A program made the position numbers and the translations under genes. Under the pieces are notes generated by a model. That model saw only the letters and a program-made list of their open reading frames with translations, searched no databases and was not told where the DNA came from. 15,516 bases of DNA from CAYMTN01 sp964393335 (GTDB lineage: Bacteria > Chloroflexota > Anaerolineae > Aggregatilineales > Aggregatilineaceae): contig CAYMTN010000128.1 of the NCBI GenBank assembly GCA_964393335.1, forward strand, positions 1 through 15,516, in the 5' to 3' direction. This document shows positions 13,601-15,516 of this stretch, one piece after another (positions within the stretch are counted from its first letter, which is position 1; every line of letters starts with the position of its first letter).

Positions 13601-14815
13601 TCACGTGCAGGACTCGCGCATCATCTCGCCGCAGATGATCGCGCTGTGCCGCCCGGCGATCTGCGTCAGCACGACGACCCCCGGTTCGTCGCCGTCCAGT
13701 TTGAGCTGGCGAATCAGACCGTCGGGCGTGAGTGGACTGCCGCGTTTTTTGACTGTCAGCGGGCCAATGTGACGCGCGCGCAGCGCCGCACGCAGTCGCT
13801 TGAGGTTAAAGGGCAGCCAGTCCTGCACCGGCCAGGCGCGCGCCCAGGGCGACGGCAGGTACCTGTCCCCGGTCAAATAGGCGATTGAGTCGTCCAGGCG
13901 GAACAGGTCCAGCCCCAGGTAGGCCGCCAACTCACCCAGCAGCCCGGCGCGGATCACCGCCGGATCGGGTTCGTAGAGATAAGCGTGCGGTTCCGCCAGC
14001 GGCGGCGGGGGCGCGTCCTGCGGCAGCAGCGTGCGGCCCGTGCCGTCCGGTTCCAGGCGCGAAGCCTGCCGCCCGCCGAATCCGAATGCGCCGCACCACA
14101 GCACCGCCTCTTTCAATTCACCGTCCAGGCTGACAAATTCCACACCCGCGCCGGATGCAGTGTAGGGACGCAGTTCGTCCAGGTCCACGCCCGGCGAGAG
14201 TTTGACGGCCAGCGCGTCAAAACGCCAGCCGTCGATCACGGCCAGCGGCGGCGTGTAGTCGCGCACGGAGAACAAGCGCCGCCCATCCTCGCGCCGCGCC
14301 GGATCAAAAAACGCCGCCAGGACATGTCCCAGCGGCAGCGGATCGGCCAGATCGGCCTGTACGAATGTGGCGGTGCGCCCGTAGGCGGCCACGTTGGCGC
14401 GCGCCAATCGCAGCCGCAGCGCGTCGCGGTCGAGCGCGACGAGGTCGCCGGGGATCGCAGCCAGGGCGAGCGTGTCGCCGCCCGCGCCACAGCCCAGATC
14501 CGCCACGCGATCATACCCCGCAAAGCGCCGCGCCCGCCACGCGCTGACACCTTCGCTGCTGGCCTGTTCGAGCGCGTCCGGCGTGAAAAACAGCGCGTCC
14601 GCCCGGCTGAATTTGACCGCCGCCCGGCTGCGCAGCCGGGCCAGACTCAACGCCGCCCCGGCCTGTTCCGGCGTCAGGCTGCGCCGCAGGGCGCTGAGCA
14701 GGGCCAGCGTGTGCGATTCGCCCAGATCGGCAGCCGCCAACTGCGCCAGCGCGGCACGCCCCGCCGGACTGCGTAAAAAATCGAAGGTGTGCGCGTTGAT
14801 GACTGAGTGGGTCAC
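13601..14815 (-). CDS. Class I SAM-dependent methyltransferase with THUMP-like C-terminal domain
   Basis: A 404-residue protein. A helical N-terminal region (1-95) is followed by a Rossmann methyltransferase core with motif I VADLGCGAGGD (104-114), ribose acid D129 (ALDRD) and motif IV FFDPARR (169-175). The C-terminal region (about 330-400: RHIGPLTVKKRGSPLTPDGL, then a hydrophobic strand and HSAIICG) matches the THUMP-like domain seen in a family of bacterial methyltransferases. These are suspected to act on RNA, though the target is not established to my knowledge. The start is a GTG with a weak ribosome binding site; no better ATG lies near the N-terminus. A hairpin repeat separates it from the acidic protein gene upstream. 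Confidence 0.87.
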   Translation of the reverse strand: MTHSVINAHTFDFLRSPAGRAALAQLAAADLGESHTLALLSALRRSLTPEQAGAALSLARLRSRAAVKFSRADALFFTPDALEQASSEGVSAWRARRFAGYDRVADLGCGAGGDTLALAAIPGDLVALDRDALRLRLARANVAAYGRTATFVQADLADPLPLGHVLAAFFDPARREDGRRLFSVRDYTPPLAVIDGWRFDALAVKLSPGVDLDELRPYTASGAGVEFVSLDGELKEAVLWCGAFGFGGRQASRLEPDGTGRTLLPQDAPPPPLAEPHAYLYEPDPAVIRAGLLGELAAYLGLDLFRLDDSIAYLTGDRYLPSPWARAWPVQDWLPFNLKRLRAALRARHIGPLTVKKRGSPLTPDGLIRQLKLDGDEPGVVVLTQIAGRHSAIICGEMMRESCT

Positions 14816-14844
14816 GGGATGGTCACCGGTATGGCGGGGCTTCG

Positions 14845-14866
14845 AGGGCAGAGCCGCCTCTGCCCT
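14845..14866. repeat. Perfect 9-bp hairpin
   Basis: AGGGCAGAG (14845-14853) and CTCTGCCCT (14858-14866) pair perfectly around CCGC. No T run follows on either strand, so it is better read as a small intergenic repeat, similar in style to those at 3488-3646 and 5460-5495, than as a terminator. It lies between two leftward genes. Confidence 0.65.
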
Positions 14867-14917
14867 GCTGTGAACTGTGCGTGACCGGCGGGTTGTGCGG
14901 CCCGGCGTTGGCGACTT

Positions 14918-15229
14918 TTAGATTTGCTCGATCAGTTGCAGGAATTCGGTCCATTCATCTTGCGCAAAATACAGCGAACCCCAGTCCAGCTCAACCTCGA
15001 CGTCGTTTTCGTCGTCGTCGCCGGCATCGTCCATCGGTTCTTCGGCGGCGTCGCGGATCATGGCCAGGAAGTCTTCCCATTCCTCGCCGAAAAAGTGCGC
15101 GGTAACCGGGCCGAGTTCGAGATGGTACGTTTTTTCGCCGTCCGGCTCGTCGGCAGCCCAGACGGAATAATTCGGCGTTTCGGCTACGGTTTCGATCGGG
15201 ATTTCAGGCATATCGCCATTGTGGTTCAT
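14918..15229 (-). CDS. Acidic protein with duplicated module, unknown function
   Basis: A strongly acidic 103-residue protein with no hydrophobic segment. Residues 36-58 and 78-100 are an internal repeat: both read E-L-x(6-7)-[HY]-F-x(2)-[ED]-E-W-x(2)-F-L-x(2)-I, ending FLAMI and FLQLI. A linker of Asp and Glu (61-77, with runs DD, DDD) separates them. I do not recognise a named family; the strand-then-EWxxFL-helix pattern suggests a small alpha/beta unit that may act as a dimer-like pair. ATG 15229 is chosen because AAGGAG lies 6 bases upstream; an in-frame ATG at 15265 has no ribosome binding site and lies at the predicted promoter. The real gene status is supported by the promoter at 15264-15292 and the protein repeat. 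Confidence 0.75.
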   Translation of the reverse strand: MNHNGDMPEIPIETVAETPNYSVWAADEPDGEKTYHLELGPVTAHFFGEEWEDFLAMIRDAAEEPMDDAGDDDENDVEVELDWGSLYFAQDEWTEFLQLIEQI

Positions 15230-15263
15230 GTGCAACTCCTTCACAAAGATGCGGTATGCCCCC

Positions 15264-15292
15264 ATTGTCGCGCCCCGCCGCGAAATTGTCCA
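15264..15292 (-). promoter_or_regulatory. Likely promoter of the acidic protein gene
   Basis: On the minus strand, TGGACA (15292-15287, 5 of 6) is followed by a 17-base spacer and GACAAT (15269-15264, 4 of 6). The start of transcription would be near 15257, about 28 bases before the ATG. Confidence 0.5.
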
Positions 15293-15339
15293 GGGTGCGG
15301 TAACAAATTGCCACGCGGCGATTCGCCCCGGATGCCCGC

Positions 15340-15516
15340 TTATGCGCCGAAACTGGCTTCCGCCTCGCGGATCGCGCGCGCCATAGCCGCCTGCGGCTGC
15401 TCGATCACGCGCCCGTGCCCGACCGCCAACCGCTGCGGATCGAGTGCGGCCAGGGCGCGGACGCTGGCGAGCGCGGTCGGTTTGTGCCAGGTTGCCAGCG
15501 CGGGCAGCGGGAACAG
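15340..15516 (-). CDS. MBL-fold metallo-hydrolase, C-terminal fragment (N-terminus beyond right edge)
   Basis: The last 59 codons of a leftward gene are visible, ending in TAA at 15340. The fragment reads LFPLPALATWHKPTALASVR, then ALAALDPQRLAVGHGRVIEQP and a helix ending in AEASFGA. The pattern (P-x-x-A-x-W-H-x-x-x-A-L-A-S, then L-x-P-x-x-L-A-V-G-H-G) is the typical C-terminal end of metallo-beta-lactamase-fold hydrolases, where the His of GHG belongs to the metal site. The main H-x-H-x-D-H motif would lie outside the window, so substrate and subfamily are unknown. Confidence 0.72.
   Translation of the reverse strand: MFPLPALATWHKPTALASVRALAALDPQRLAVGHGRVIEQPQAAMARAIREAEASFGA

Noticed and set aside
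1..15516. CRISPR array, prophage or defence island
   Set aside because: No regularly spaced direct repeats, no cas, phage or recombinase genes, and the neighbours are housekeeping or small metabolic genes.

Overview
The window looks like ordinary chromosome from a GC-rich (roughly 60 %), non-model bacterium, most plausibly a member of the Chloroflexota (Anaerolineae-like). This is inference, not a database result. It rests on a zinc-domain, archaeal/eukaryote-type prolyl-tRNA synthetase, a long GAPN-type aldehyde dehydrogenase paired with a GYD-domain protein, several stand-alone methyltransferases, and short GC-rich hairpin repeats between genes. Strong Shine-Dalgarno motifs precede most genes, several genes use GTG starts, and a few promoters resemble the sigma70 consensus.

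Layout. Bases 1-1807 carry two leftward genes: a nucleotidyltransferase-fold protein cut by the left edge, and an APH(6)/hydroxyurea-type small-molecule kinase. A divergent gap leads to proS (2010-3461, rightward). A 340-base gap with a perfect 21-bp inverted repeat follows. Then comes a rightward block (3802-8339): a methyltransferase, an Ntn-hydrolase of the choloylglycine hydrolase/penicillin acylase type, a GAPN-type NADP-dependent glyceraldehyde-3-phosphate dehydrogenase, a GYD-domain protein and a second methyltransferase. A gene-free stretch of about 400 bases full of inverted repeats (8340-8736) ends in the pnp terminator.

The leftward block 8737-12385 holds a Nudix hydrolase, rpsO and pnp. 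The last two are the classical rpsO-pnp pair, with a near-consensus promoter, a leader hairpin and an intercistronic hairpin. To its right are a small VanZ/DUF2809-like membrane protein (rightward) and a 69-residue membrane protein (leftward) whose stop codons share one CTAG. Next come an orphan antitoxin-like gene with a consensus -10 box, a THUMP-like-domain methyltransferase, an acidic 103-residue protein made of a duplicated module, and the C-terminal end of an MBL-fold hydrolase running off the right edge.

Functionally this is mostly housekeeping: tRNA charging, ribosomal protein S15 with RNA turnover, and NADPH-generating glycolysis. Between these lie small accessory enzymes with unknown substrates. 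I see no CRISPR array, prophage, insertion sequence, tRNA or rRNA. I also see no multi-gene defence or biosynthetic system. The signals most worth a second look are regulatory or structural: the rpsO and pnp leaders, a near-perfect 20-bp dyad between divergent genes, a layered hairpin before gapN, the intergenic hairpin repeats, the long pro-region of the Ntn-hydrolase and the duplicated acidic protein.
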